NCBI GenBank assembly: GCA_030609865.1
Contig: JAUWSZ010000018.1
Location: 1 to 13,341 of the forward strand
DNA length: 13,341 bases
Direction of reading: 5' to 3'
DNA from: a bacterium
GTDB lineage: Bacteria; Desulfobacterota; DSWW01
Positions 1 through 6,224 of this stretch are shown in pieces. How positions within the stretch are numbered: the first letter of the stretch is position 1; each line of letters begins with the position of its first letter. The notes beneath the pieces are model-generated. The model had not been told where the DNA came from, made no database searches, and saw only the letters and a list, made by a program, of their open reading frames with translations. A program made the position numbers and the translations under genes.

Positions 1-188
1 CGTTCTTTCGTTTTTCCGTTCTTGTCGATCAGGGTCATTTCGGCCGTACTCGTGCCGTCGCGAGGGGCCGACAGGACGGCATCCACCTTGTCGAGAACCT
101 CTTCCCCGGTGAGGGCATTCACCGGCCCTGTGGCCAGAAACACGGCCAGAAACATGGTGAAAAGAATTGCTTGCTTTTTCCGTTTCAT
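1..188 (-). CDS. LolA-like outer membrane lipoprotein-sorting protein (5' part, runs off the window)
   Basis: Only the first 62 codons are in the window; the rest lies beyond base 1. The start ATG (complement of 186-188) follows a strong ribosome site, GGAGGGAGAT. The protein opens with a basic stretch MKRKK, a hydrophobic core and a probable cleavage after VNA near residue 25, so it is exported. The mature part has LTGEEVLDKVD followed by 'STAEMTLIDKNGKTKER'. This pattern is typical of the family annotated as outer membrane lipoprotein-sorting protein (LolA/LolB fold, often next to RND-type exporters), whose members bind lipid or lipoprotein acyl chains in the periplasm. The family call rests on the N-terminus only. 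No stop is reached, so nothing suggests a pseudogene. Confidence 0.72.
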   Translation of the reverse strand, partial: MKRKKQAILFTMFLAVFLATGPVNALTGEEVLDKVDAVLSAPRDGTSTAEMTLIDKNGKTKE

Positions 189-294
189 ATCTCCCTCCGA
201 TCGGTCTGTCCTTTGGCTTGAACCCTCTTGCCTTTTGCCTTTCCTGATACCAAGGGATTCCCGCCTCCGAGGCTGTCGAAAAACACCAATTTGC

Positions 295-320
295 CGTCAT
301 CCCCGCGCAGGCGGGGATCC
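295..320. repeat. Short palindromic dispersed repeat, CGTCATCCCCGCG type, copy 1
   Basis: The unit has arms CCCCGC and GCGGGG around a short centre, followed by ATCC. It matches the widespread intergenic 'CGTCATyCCCGCG...GCGGGrATCC' class of small palindromes. Related copies in this window are at 340-367 (inverted), 3234-3259, 3376-3403 and 11921-11948. They are non-coding and could fold in RNA. Confidence 0.7.
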
Positions 321-339
321 CTAAGCACCTGAAGCCATT

Positions 340-367
340 GGATTCCTGCCTGCGAAGGAATGACAGC
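340..367. repeat. CGTCATCCCCGCG-type repeat, inverted degenerate copy, plus a further fragment
   Basis: It reads GGATTCCTGCCTGCGAAGGA then ATGACAGC, the reverse orientation of the unit at 295-320 with several substitutions. A shorter fragment (GGCGCGGGAATGACGGC) follows at 402-418. Together these fill most of the 330-bp spacer 189-518, in which I see no gene. Confidence 0.55.
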
Positions 368-471
368 GAAGTAGAGATTCTCCATTAATCGACACCCTCC
401 TGGCGCGGGAATGACGGCGAGTGCCGACGAGCGGAGAGGTTCCTTATGCAAAAAAAGTTTGCTCTGGCATT

Positions 472-487
472 CTCTATCATGATAGAG
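472..487. promoter_or_regulatory. 16-bp perfect palindrome, likely operator of the RHH/RelE toxin-antitoxin operon
   Basis: CTCTATCATGATAGAG is a perfect palindrome lying 31 bases before the antitoxin start, and its left half contains a -10-like TATCAT. Ribbon-helix-helix antitoxins usually bind short palindromes over their own promoter, so this is the expected place and form for an autoregulatory operator. I could not assign a convincing -35 box. Binding is inferred. Confidence 0.55.
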
Positions 488-518
488 TTAGAAATAAACG
501 ACAGAAGGAGAAAACACG

Positions 519-752
519 ATGTCGAGCAACGAGGCCTTTGCGACTAAGATCCCGCGAGAGCTCAAGCGGGCCCTCGACGAAGTCTGTAGAAAGCATGGAC
601 TGCGGAAGAGCTTCGTCGTCGAAAGTGCGCTGCGTGAGAAGATCGAAGATCTCCTTGACACCTATGATCTCAAAGAGGCCATCTCGGAGGGTGACAGCTT
701 TCGGCCCTGGAGCGAAGGCAAGAAGGTGTTGCGGAAAAAGGGTCGGGCATGA
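519..752 (+). CDS. Ribbon-helix-helix antitoxin of a RelE/ParE-type toxin-antitoxin pair
   Basis: This is a 77-residue protein. Residues 6-45 fit a ribbon-helix-helix DNA-binding domain: a short beta strand (AFATKIPREL), a helix (ALDEVCRKHGL), a turn with RKS, and a second helix (FVVESALREKIEDLL). The charged C-terminal part (from about residue 48, with SFRPWSEGKK) is the likely toxin-wrapping tail. The start is set by AGAAGGAG at 503-510, eight bases upstream. The stop overlaps the toxin start (ATGA at 749-752), so the two are translationally coupled. The expected role is to neutralise the toxin and, with it, repress the operon through the palindrome at 472-487. The exact subfamily is not resolved from the sequence. 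Confidence 0.85.
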   Translation: MSSNEAFATKIPRELKRALDEVCRKHGLRKSFVVESALREKIEDLLDTYDLKEAISEGDSFRPWSEGKKVLRKKGRA

Positions 753-1006
753 AGAAGTACACGGTTCTGCTCGAGAGGAATGCCGAACGCGCACTCCATG
801 ATCTTCCGCGGAGCGACGTTGGGCTGATCAGTGATAGCCTGGACGCGCTGGAGTCTGATCCCCGTCCCCCTGGCGTAAAGAAGCTTCTCAAGCAGGAAGG
901 TTACCGAATCCGAAAAGGAAAGTATCGTGTCCTTTTCACTGTGGACGATGCGGCGCGACTCGTTCGGGTCTATCGAATCGGTCATAGGAGGGATGTCTAC
1001 CGTTAG
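749..1006 (+). CDS. RelE/ParE-superfamily toxin
   Basis: This 85-residue basic protein is of the usual length for the RelE/ParE fold. The N-terminus YTVLLERNAERALHDLP matches the typical first strand and helix. The segment GVKKLLKQEGYRIRKGKYRV gives the conserved 'K-L...YR-R-G-YRVLF' core, and it ends with RVYRIGHRRDVYR, typical of RelE-like mRNA interferases. Lysines 44-45, the arginines of the central segment and the C-terminal Y-R pair are the kind of residues that act in ribosome-dependent cleavage by RelE. Which target it has (mRNA on the ribosome, or gyrase as for ParE) cannot be told here. It starts inside the antitoxin stop codon. It ends 1 base before the preferred start of the next gene. 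Confidence 0.87.
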   Translation: MKKYTVLLERNAERALHDLPRSDVGLISDSLDALESDPRPPGVKKLLKQEGYRIRKGKYRVLFTVDDAARLVRVYRIGHRRDVYR

Positions 1007-1007
1007 A

Positions 1008-1817
1008 ATGGACTCTGCCGTTGTTCTTCCTTTCAAGGATTACGAGAAGACGGTCTTCAAGCTGATGGACCGTCTGGAGGTGGCCCCGCTGCTTGCCGAG
1101 CAGGGCCTCATCCTGCTCAAGCCGAACCTGGTGACCAGCTCGCCACCGCCGGTGACCACGGATGTGGGCATGGTCGCGGCTGTGGCAAAGTGGTGCCGGG
1201 AGGTGACGAGCGCCACGATCGTGGTCGTGGAGGGAAGCGGCGAAGGGGAAACGCACCAGAACTACCGCCACCTCGGCTACCGGAAGAAGGTCCCTGCTGA
1301 TGACTTCATCGACCTGGACCGGGAAGAGATCGCCGAGTACGCCCATCCGGAGGCGGAGCGGTTCGCGAGGATCTGGCTTCCCAAGCTCGTGACCGAAGGC
1401 TTTCTCATCTCCATTCCGGTTCTGAAGGATCATTCGATGGCCGGGGTGACCTTGAGCATCAAGAACATGATCGGGCTGCTGCCGGCCAGCCATTACGGCG
1501 GGTACTGGTCCTTCAAGAAGTCCGCGGTCCACGACGGCGACCTGGATCAGGCCATCGCAGACCTTGCCCGGTACCGTGCGCCGGACCTTGCCCTGGTCGA
1601 CGGGCGCATCGGGATGAAGGGGAGTCACCTGAGCGGAACGCCCTGCAGCCCGCAGAAGAGGGTGCTTGTGGGGGGGCGGAATCCGTGGGCCGTGGATGCC
1701 AGGGCGGCATGGATTCTGGGGTGGAGCTGGGAGCAGATCGGCCACCTGCGCGCCACGCGGCCGTTGTTCTGCGACCAGGAGAGTCCGCTTACCACTTGTA
1801 GAGGACCTGGTAGGTGA
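1008..1817 (+). CDS. DUF362 domain-containing protein
   Basis: A 269-residue protein from the preferred ATG at 1008; an in-frame ATG at 993 lies inside the toxin gene and sits only one base after AGGAGG (986-991), so either start is possible. DUF362 hallmarks are visible: ILLKPNLV (about 35-42), VVVEGSGEGE after a predicted strand, VLKDHSMAGVTLSIKNMIGLLP in the middle, and VDGRIGMKG followed by GGRNPWAVDARAAWILGWS near the C-terminus. The family is of unknown biochemical function and is often fused to 4Fe-4S ferredoxin domains. No cysteine cluster of that kind is present, so this is the stand-alone form. Its 3' end overlaps the convergent gene by 29 bases. Position suggests possible co-transcription with the toxin-antitoxin pair, with no functional link implied. 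Confidence 0.85.
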   Translation: MDSAVVLPFKDYEKTVFKLMDRLEVAPLLAEQGLILLKPNLVTSSPPPVTTDVGMVAAVAKWCREVTSATIVVVEGSGEGETHQNYRHLGYRKKVPADDFIDLDREEIAEYAHPEAERFARIWLPKLVTEGFLISIPVLKDHSMAGVTLSIKNMIGLLPASHYGGYWSFKKSAVHDGDLDQAIADLARYRAPDLALVDGRIGMKGSHLSGTPCSPQKRVLVGGRNPWAVDARAAWILGWSWEQIGHLRATRPLFCDQESPLTTCRGPGR

Positions 1818-3165
1818 AGGCCTCCTCGCTCTTCTTGGGGACGGTCACCTCGAACTCGACCTTGTAGGCCTCCTTTTTGCTGACCTTCGGGGTCGCGCCG
1901 ATGAACTTCCAGTCGCCCCGGAAGTGCTCGACGACCGTGACGGTCACGGGCGTGTCCTTGCGGTTGCGCAGTTCGATCCTGACGGTCTCCTGGCGGGAGC
2001 GCTTGCTCACCTGGCGGGTCGCGATGACCGTTCGTTCCCCCACGATGTCAAAGGCGTTGCCCAGGTAGACCCGGACCTCTTCTCCCTCGGCCACGTGCCC
2101 GATCCGGTCCTCACCCGCAAAGGCAGCGGTCTTGCCGCCGGCCTCCTTGTACACGCGTATCCTGCCTCCGGGCAGCGGCTTGCCGAGCCCGTTCTCCTCG
2201 GTGTTCGCGAGCACGAGGTTCACCCGGACCTTGTCCTGGTCCCGGGAGCCGTCGTAGCTGAACTTCTTGTCTGCCTTGACCGAGGTGGGCGGAAACAGGG
2301 TGAGCTGCTTCGTCTGCCTGTCCGTGAGCGTGGCGGGACGGTCGAGCGTGTAGAGGTGGTACTCGAAGAGCGGCTGCTCCTCGAAGCTGGGGGCTGGGCC
2401 TGCTGCCGCCATCATGGCCACTTCTCTTCGCATGCCGTCTTTGGCTCGATAGGGTTGCGGCGTGACTCGGTGCACGTCGCCGGCCACGAGCCGGACCCGG
2501 GCGTCTTTGAAGGTGTGGCCCGAGCGGTTTTCGATCGAGGCCCAGCTGGCAAGTTCCAGGAGGCCCTCCTCCTCGTTGATGCTTGCGATGTACTCGGCCT
2601 TCCACTGGATGCCCTTCGTGAGGTAGCTGAGTTCCGCATTGTGCTTCGCCGGCCTCGTGGATTCGAGGAGCCAGACCAGGGTGGGCTTCGTGATCAGGCC
2701 CTCGGGCAGGGCGGGAAACTGAAGGGTCGTGATCGTTTGGGCCTTGATCACCTGGACCGACCCGTCCTCGAGTTCGAGGATCGCGTCCCCGGCGTGTGCG
2801 TTGAGCAGGGTTCCGCGGTAGGTCCCGCCGTCCTCGATGGTGACGACCACGGGCTGGCCGAGGTATCGCTCGAGGAGGCGGTCGGTACCGGCGAGATCGA
2901 ACTCGAAGCGCTGTTCGTGGAGCGTGACGGTATCCGGTGCGGTCAGTGACCGGAAGCGCACCGAGGTCGGTTCGATCCGGCCGGTCACGTCGGAGATCCT
3001 GTACTCCTGCATGCCCCGGGCGAGCCGCAGGCTGCGAACCTCCTGGATCATCGCAAAGTTGTCGTTGTAAATCGTCAGGGTTACGGTGGCCTCGTCGGCT
3101 GCCAACGAGGCCGTTGCCAACGAAAGAGAGACCAGAACGGTCAAACAGGATATGGCTGTTCTCAT
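1789..3165 (-). CDS. Secreted DUF4139 domain-containing protein
   Basis: The 458-residue protein starts at the ATG complementary to 3163-3165, preceded by CAAAGGAGAAAA. Longer in-frame extensions into the repeat spacer have no ribosome site and were rejected. Residues 1-23 are a signal peptide ending SLAADE. The mature part begins with beta strands (VTLTIYNDNFAMIQEVRSL), then EYRISDVTGRIEPTSVRF, and the C-terminal half contains LTKGIQWKAEYIA, ELASWASIENRSG, VEHFRGDWKFIG and a final FTYQVLYKW. This order is characteristic of DUF4139 proteins, beta-rich exported proteins of unknown function. It is probably periplasmic or at the envelope. The stop lies inside the end of the convergent DUF362 gene. 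Confidence 0.88.
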   Translation of the reverse strand: MRTAISCLTVLVSLSLATASLAADEATVTLTIYNDNFAMIQEVRSLRLARGMQEYRISDVTGRIEPTSVRFRSLTAPDTVTLHEQRFEFDLAGTDRLLERYLGQPVVVTIEDGGTYRGTLLNAHAGDAILELEDGSVQVIKAQTITTLQFPALPEGLITKPTLVWLLESTRPAKHNAELSYLTKGIQWKAEYIASINEEEGLLELASWASIENRSGHTFKDARVRLVAGDVHRVTPQPYRAKDGMRREVAMMAAAGPAPSFEEQPLFEYHLYTLDRPATLTDRQTKQLTLFPPTSVKADKKFSYDGSRDQDKVRVNLVLANTEENGLGKPLPGGRIRVYKEAGGKTAAFAGEDRIGHVAEGEEVRVYLGNAFDIVGERTVIATRQVSKRSRQETVRIELRNRKDTPVTVTVVEHFRGDWKFIGATPKVSKKEAYKVEFEVTVPKKSEEAFTYQVLYKW

Positions 3166-3233
3166 GGTTTTTCTCCTTTGAGGAGGCTGCCGATTCATGG
3201 AAAACCTCCACCTTCTTCTATTGCCCGCGGAAG

Positions 3234-3289
3234 CCGTCGTCCCTCGAAAGCGGGGATCCAGGAGGGGAGTGGGGAGGGGAAGCGACCCC
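3234..3289. repeat. Composite repeat: CGTCATCCCCGCG-type unit plus a GGGGAGGGGAA block
   Basis: A degenerate palindromic unit (3234-3259, ending in GCGGGGATCC) continues directly into a purine-rich block ending in AGCGACCCC. The same order recurs at 11921-11978, where the block ends in ATCGACCCC, so the two form one longer composite element. It lies in the 575-bp spacer 3166-3740, which contains no convincing gene. Confidence 0.65.
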
Positions 3290-3317
3290 ATCCACAGACG
3301 CCCCTGCGAGTGATGCT

Positions 3318-3350
3318 GGGAGATTGCCACGCCTGCGGCTCGCAATATCC
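3318..3350 (-). repeat. GGATATTGCGAG...GGCAATCTCC repeat, copy 1
   Basis: On the minus strand it reads GGATATTGCGAGCCGCAGGC then GTGGCAATCTCCC. The ends ATTGC and GCAAT are complementary, so the unit can fold. It is the first of at least six copies in the window; 3500-3532 is almost identical in the same orientation. Confidence 0.75.
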
Positions 3351-3375
3351 ACAATTGTCGGGCGAACTCGCAGTT

Positions 3376-3403
3376 GCCGTCATTCCTGTGCAAACGGGAA
3401 TCC
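3376..3403. repeat. CGTCATCCCCGCG-type repeat, degenerate copy
   Basis: It reads GCCGTCATTCCTGTGCAAAC then GGGAATCC. A 5'-truncated version (CCGTGCAAACGGGAATCCC) follows at 3591-3609, directly attached to the end of the repeat at 3542-3580. Confidence 0.6.
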
Positions 3404-3436
3404 TTTGGCCTCCGCCACGGGCCCGTCACAAAAGGC

Positions 3437-3473
3437 GGATATTGCGAGGAGCGGGAGCGACGCGGCAATCTCC
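3437..3473 (+). repeat. GGATATTGCGAG...GGCAATCTCC repeat, longer variant, copy 2
   Basis: This plus-strand copy has an extra GAGCGGGAGCGAC-type centre between ATTGCGAG and GCGGCAATCTCC. The longer centre is shared with the copy at 3542-3580. Confidence 0.72.
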
Positions 3474-3499
3474 GTGCGCCTACCGTAGCACGTTCAGTC

Positions 3500-3532
3500 G
3501 GGAGATTGCCACGCCTGCGGCTCGCAATATTC
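3500..3532 (-). repeat. GGATATTGCGAG...GGCAATCTCC repeat, copy 3
   Basis: Nearly identical to 3318-3350 over 31 bases and in the same (minus) orientation. With the neighbouring plus-strand copies it makes an alternating head-to-head arrangement, able to form large hairpins. Confidence 0.75.
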
Positions 3533-3541
3533 GATTCTTAA

Positions 3542-3580
3542 GGACATTGCGAGGAGCCGCAGCCGACGCGGCAATCTCCC
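3542..3580 (+). repeat. GGATATTGCGAG...GGCAATCTCC repeat, longer variant, copy 4
   Basis: It begins GGACATTGCGAGGAGC and ends GCGGCAATCTCCC. It faces copy 3 across nine bases. It is followed by CAGCACCTTGGCCGT (3580-3594), a 15-base string found again at 11911-11925 beside the second repeat cluster. Confidence 0.73.
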
Positions 3581-3615
3581 AGCACCTTGGCCGTGCAAAC
3601 GGGAATCCCTTGGCA

Positions 3616-3625
3616 CCCCCCCCCC
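3616..3625 (+). repeat. C10 homopolymer tract
   Basis: Ten consecutive cytosines, 115 bases upstream of the frameshifted secreted-protein gene. Long mononucleotide runs can slip during replication and are also frequent sites of sequencing error. No promoter could be placed around it. Confidence 0.8.
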
Positions 3626-3651
3626 GCGATGCGCCTCCCTTTTGGTAATCT

Positions 3652-3670
3652 TTCACAGAAAAACTGTGAA
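3652..3670 (+). promoter_or_regulatory. Perfect 7-bp inverted repeat upstream of the secreted-protein gene
   Basis: TTCACAG-AAAAA-CTGTGAA is a clean inverted repeat with a 5-base centre, 70 bases before the gene at 3741. It could be a repressor or activator site or a small hairpin in the leader. No regulator is identified. Confidence 0.35.
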
Positions 3671-3740
3671 CCAGTTCAGAGACTTCACGCCTCATTCCTG
3701 GATATTCTCTCAACGAACCCAAAACGGAAGGAGGTTTGAA

Positions 3741-4276
3741 ATGAGAAAAGAGCTGTTTGTAGTCTTGGTTATGGTGGGTTTTCTGCTCTGGGGAGGGGCC
3801 ACAGCAAACGCTGTGGACATCACCTGGCACATGCTAACGCACTCCTCGCTCGCGGGCCACGGGCCCGGGGCGGACCAGCTTATCGGCACATCGGATGACA
3901 CGACGACCGGTGAGGCGAACAACTGCAACTTCACGACCGACGGGGGTTGCGCCGGATCGAGTTGCTGTGGCCCGAGGATGCGTCGGTGCTTTCCTCCGAG
4001 CCGACCCTGCAGTGGAGCACCGAGTCGTACTCGAACAACGGCTTCGTGGTCGTGTTCTATCTCTTCGGGGTCAACCCCTTCTGGCAGACGATCGTCTCTA
4101 CCTATCAATTCGGCAACGTATTCATCCCATATGAAGGCTGGGACATGCCGTCGGCGCTCTGGAATGCGATCCCGTCCCAGACCTACGTCGTGTGGTGGGT
4201 GATGGGCCTCGACTGGAATCGTTCGCCCCTTGCATCGGTGCGTAACGACGGGTACCGGTGGTTCCAAAAGCAGTAG
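3741..4276 (+). pseudogene. Small secreted protein, interrupted by a frameshift
   Basis: The start ATG at 3741 follows an excellent GGAAGGAGG (3726-3733). The first frame gives a signal peptide (hydrophobic core FVVLVMVGFLLWGG, cleavage near TANA, about residue 24) and then a segment with GPGADQLIGTSDD, which resembles acidic calcium-binding 'D-x-GT-x-DD' motifs. After about codon 69 this frame turns into arginine/serine-rich nonsense. The frame shifted by -1 instead reads sensibly from about 3947: RIELLWPEDASVLSSEPTLQ, WSTES and so on to a stop at 4274-4276. That half looks like an Ig-like or fibronectin-like beta domain, rich in aromatic residues. Adding one base to the G5 run at 3942-3946 would restore a single 178-residue protein. 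Either the gene is recently broken, it uses a programmed shift, or the sequence has a one-base error. Function unknown. Confidence 0.72.
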
Positions 4277-4332
4277 CGCGAATGGCGGCGATTGAGGGAT
4301 TGCCTGCACCTGGGAGCGCGTCGCACAGTCAC

Positions 4333-4365
4333 GGATATTGCGAGCCGAAGGCGCGGCAATCTCCC
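4333..4365 (+). repeat. GGATATTGCGAG...GGCAATCTCC repeat, copy 5
   Basis: It reads GGATATTGCGAGCCGAAGGC then GCGGCAATCTCCC. The preceding bases (GTCGCACAGTCAC) also resemble those before the copy at 11810, so the homology extends beyond the palindrome. A further fragment, AGGATTGCCGCGG, follows at 4391-4403, just before the end of the convergent gene. Confidence 0.72.
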
Positions 4366-4404
4366 GTGCTGACCGTGCTGCGGTAATCGGAGGATTGCCG
4401 CGGA

Positions 4405-5391
4405 CTAGGTGAACGTGAGGACTATCTTTCCGATGTTCTCGTTCCGCTCCATCCGTTCGGTGGCCTCGTGGAGCTGGTCGAAATCAACGACAGAGTCGAT
4501 GACCGGCTGGAGTCTGCCTTGCGCGAGCAGAGGGACCACCTGGTGGGCAAAGGCCTGGGTGGCCAGGATCTTCTCCTCCAGGGGGCGGGAGCGCAGGGTC
4601 GTTCCGATGATGTGGAGCCGCTTGGTCAGCACGGTTGCGAGGGATGTCTCCGCGCTCAGGCCGCTCATGATGCCGAACAGGATCAGCCTGCCGCATGTCT
4701 TGAGCACCGCAAGGTTCTTCTGCCAGTAGTCTGCCCCGACGGTGTCCAGGATCAGGTCCACGGCGTTCGGGCCGAACTCTTCCTGGATGCGTTCCCGGAA
4801 GTCTTCTTCCCTGTAGTTGATCGCGGTCAGGGGCGCCAGCTCGGCCACCCTTTCGAGCTTCTCCGCGCTGCCGGCCGTGCCGATCGCCCTGGCTCCCCAC
4901 TGGTCGACGAGCTGGAGGGCAGCGCTTCCCACGCCTCCGGCCACGGCGTGGAGCAGCACGAGGTCGCCTGCCTTCATCCCGCCCTGGGACACCAGGGCGT
5001 CGTGGGCGGAGATGAACGCCTCGGGGATAGCGGCCGCATCGGTGTCGCTCATGCCCTCGGGCACCGGGACGGCGAGCCGCTGGTGGGTCACGAGCTGCTC
5101 CGCGTACGAGCCGCCGGCCACGATGCCGAAGACCGGCTCGGCGCCCTTCCACTCGGTGACCCCCTCGCCGATCTGGTCCACGTAGCCGACGAACTCCAGT
5201 CCGGGCACGTCCTGCGGGGCGCCGGGAGGGGCCGGGTAGAGCCCCCGGCGCTGGAGGAGGTCCGCGCGGTTGATCGCCGTGGCGGTCACCCGGACGCGAA
5301 TGTTCTCGCCCCGGGCCACGAGGTCTTCCCGCTCCTGGATTACCAGGTTCTCGATTTCCTTGCCGTGCTTTTCGATGACTGCACATTTCAT
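4405..5391 (-). CDS. NAD(P)H:quinone oxidoreductase, PIG3/QOR type (zinc-independent MDR family)
   Basis: A 328-residue medium-chain dehydrogenase/reductase. The start ATG (complement of 5389-5391) begins MKCAVIEKHG; an upstream in-frame extension overlaps the divergent promoter and was rejected. NRADLLQRRGLYPAPPG (41-57) followed by PGLEFVG (64-69) is diagnostic of the PIG3/TP53I3-like quinone oxidoreductases. The nucleotide-binding loop is HAVAGGVGSAALQLV (148-162), and the C-terminus ends NENIGKIVLTFT, as usual in the family. The cysteines and histidines that bind zinc in alcohol dehydrogenases are absent. The expected reaction is NADPH-dependent reduction of quinones in the cytosol. Length and motifs are complete. 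It is divergent from the HEPN/MNT operon across 94 bases. Confidence 0.92.
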   Translation of the reverse strand: MKCAVIEKHGKEIENLVIQEREDLVARGENIRVRVTATAINRADLLQRRGLYPAPPGAPQDVPGLEFVGYVDQIGEGVTEWKGAEPVFGIVAGGSYAEQLVTHQRLAVPVPEGMSDTDAAAIPEAFISAHDALVSQGGMKAGDLVLLHAVAGGVGSAALQLVDQWGARAIGTAGSAEKLERVAELAPLTAINYREEDFRERIQEEFGPNAVDLILDTVGADYWQKNLAVLKTCGRLILFGIMSGLSAETSLATVLTKRLHIIGTTLRSRPLEEKILATQAFAHQVVPLLAQGRLQPVIDSVVDFDQLHEATERMERNENIGKIVLTFT

Positions 5392-5413
5392 GGCTTGGCC
5401 CCACGATTTCAGA

Positions 5414-5441
5414 GTGACAATCAAAAAACCTGTGTGATAAT
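5414..5441 (+). promoter_or_regulatory. Predicted sigma-70-type promoter for the HEPN/MNT operon
   Basis: GTGACA at 5414-5419 and GATAAT at 5436-5441 are separated by 16 bases, and TGT just before the -10 box adds an extended -10 element. Transcription would start near 5448, giving a leader of about 40 bases before the HEPN start at 5486. Base matches support this; no expression data are available. Confidence 0.5.
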
Positions 5442-5485
5442 ATACCGATTCTCGGCAGCGAAGCGAAACAAGGGGGTCATGTGCG

Positions 5486-5866
5486 ATGCGTGAAGAAATC
5501 GTCAACAACCTGAAGCAGATCGAAAACGATCTGGATACAGCCGACCTGCTCCGGAAGCATAAGAAGTACTCGGACAGTGTTTTCCACAGTCAGCAGGCCG
5601 CAGAAAAGGCTCTAAAGACTCTCTACCTTCACAAGAAGCGGGAGATCCCTTTCACGCACAACCTGGTCAAGATTGTCCGGGAACTCGGGCTGTCGAAGGC
5701 TGTTCTCAAAGCGGCCAGAGAACTGACGCCGGACTACATCACGACACGGTACGTTGATGCTGCGAACGGAGTCCCGGCTGATATGTATGACAAGGAATCA
5801 GCGGATCTGCATTACGGATACGCTGAGGAGATCGTCGAGTGCGTAAAAAAACGATTGAGAAAATAA
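5486..5866 (+). CDS. HEPN domain protein, putative toxin (RNase) of a HEPN/MNT pair
   Basis: A 126-residue all-helical protein. KYSDSVFHSQQAAEKALKTL (27-46) is the signature second helix of HEPN proteins of the COG2250 type. The R-x(4-6)-H motif that forms the RNase site in HEPN toxins is present as R52-EIPFT-H58, in its usual place after the first helical pair. In known HEPN/MNT modules the HEPN protein cleaves RNA, and its nucleotidyltransferase partner neutralises it by adding AMP groups. The start is set by AGGGGG (5471-5476), nine bases upstream. The next gene begins 28 bases inside this one. Some HEPN/MNT pairs of this type have not been shown to be toxic, so the toxin role is inferred. 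Confidence 0.85.
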   Translation: MREEIVNNLKQIENDLDTADLLRKHKKYSDSVFHSQQAAEKALKTLYLHKKREIPFTHNLVKIVRELGLSKAVLKAARELTPDYITTRYVDAANGVPADMYDKESADLHYGYAEEIVECVKKRLRK

Positions 5867-6210
5867 CCAGGTTCCTGGAGAGCATCGACGAATTGCAGGT
5901 GGAGAAGTTCGTTCTGTTTGGGTCCAGGGTGCGGGGCGATCATCTGAAGACGAGCGATCTGGACATCATCCTGGTTTCCAAGGACTTCGAAGGTGTCAAC
6001 TTCCCCGAGAGACCGAACCTTTTCTACGGCAAATGGGAGGGAGATCCGGATCTGGACTTCATTTGCTATACTCCAGGGGAAATTGCCAAGAAGCTGTCTT
6101 ACAAGGGATTGGTCTCTACCGCCCTGGAAGAAGGCATTGTCGTGGAGTGCAGGCCGGGCGGTTCTCGGGTTGCGAGGCAGGCAAAGAGGCGAAAACGGGC
6201 TGCCCGGTGA
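5839..6210 (+). CDS. MNT-type minimal nucleotidyltransferase, putative antitoxin partner of the HEPN protein
   Basis: A 123-residue protein starting at GTG (5839), with GAGGAG eight bases before it inside the HEPN gene. FVLFGSRVRGDHLKTSDLDI contains the GS-x10-D-x-D catalytic motif (G28, S29, D40, D42) of minimal polymerase-beta-fold nucleotidyltransferases. A probable third acidic residue is D73 in DLDFICYTPGE. In characterised MntA/HepT pairs this enzyme transfers AMP from ATP to the HEPN partner. The C-terminal tail, from about residue 106, is strongly basic (RVARQAKRRKRAAR), which is unusual for this small family and might be a nucleic-acid contact. All visible active-site residues are intact. 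Confidence 0.86.
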   Translation: MRKKTIEKITRFLESIDELQVEKFVLFGSRVRGDHLKTSDLDIILVSKDFEGVNFPERPNLFYGKWEGDPDLDFICYTPGEIAKKLSYKGLVSTALEEGIVVECRPGGSRVARQAKRRKRAAR

Positions 6211-6224
6211 TATTGGAGAAAGCC

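Noticed and set aside
927..1007. Upstream start for the DUF362 protein at 927
   Set aside because: It would lie deep inside the toxin gene, in another frame and without a ribosome site; 1008 (or 993) fits better.
1666..2949. Long plus-strand open frame (427 codons) across the DUF4139 gene
   Set aside because: It lies antisense to a gene with a signal peptide, ribosome site and family pattern. Its product has no recognisable domain and reflects the GC-rich third positions of the true gene.
3318..3580. Possible CRISPR array from regularly placed similar units
   Set aside because: Units alternate in orientation, differ in length, have uneven spacing and include a second repeat family; no cas gene is present.
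3178..3648. Open frames across the 3.2-3.6 kb spacer, on both strands
   Set aside because: They are made almost entirely of the palindromic repeats and have no ribosome site; I treat the region as non-coding.
4468..5493. Plus-strand frame of 341 codons opposite the quinone oxidoreductase
   Set aside because: The minus strand encodes a complete oxidoreductase with all family motifs; the plus frame is histidine/glutamate-rich with no homology pattern.
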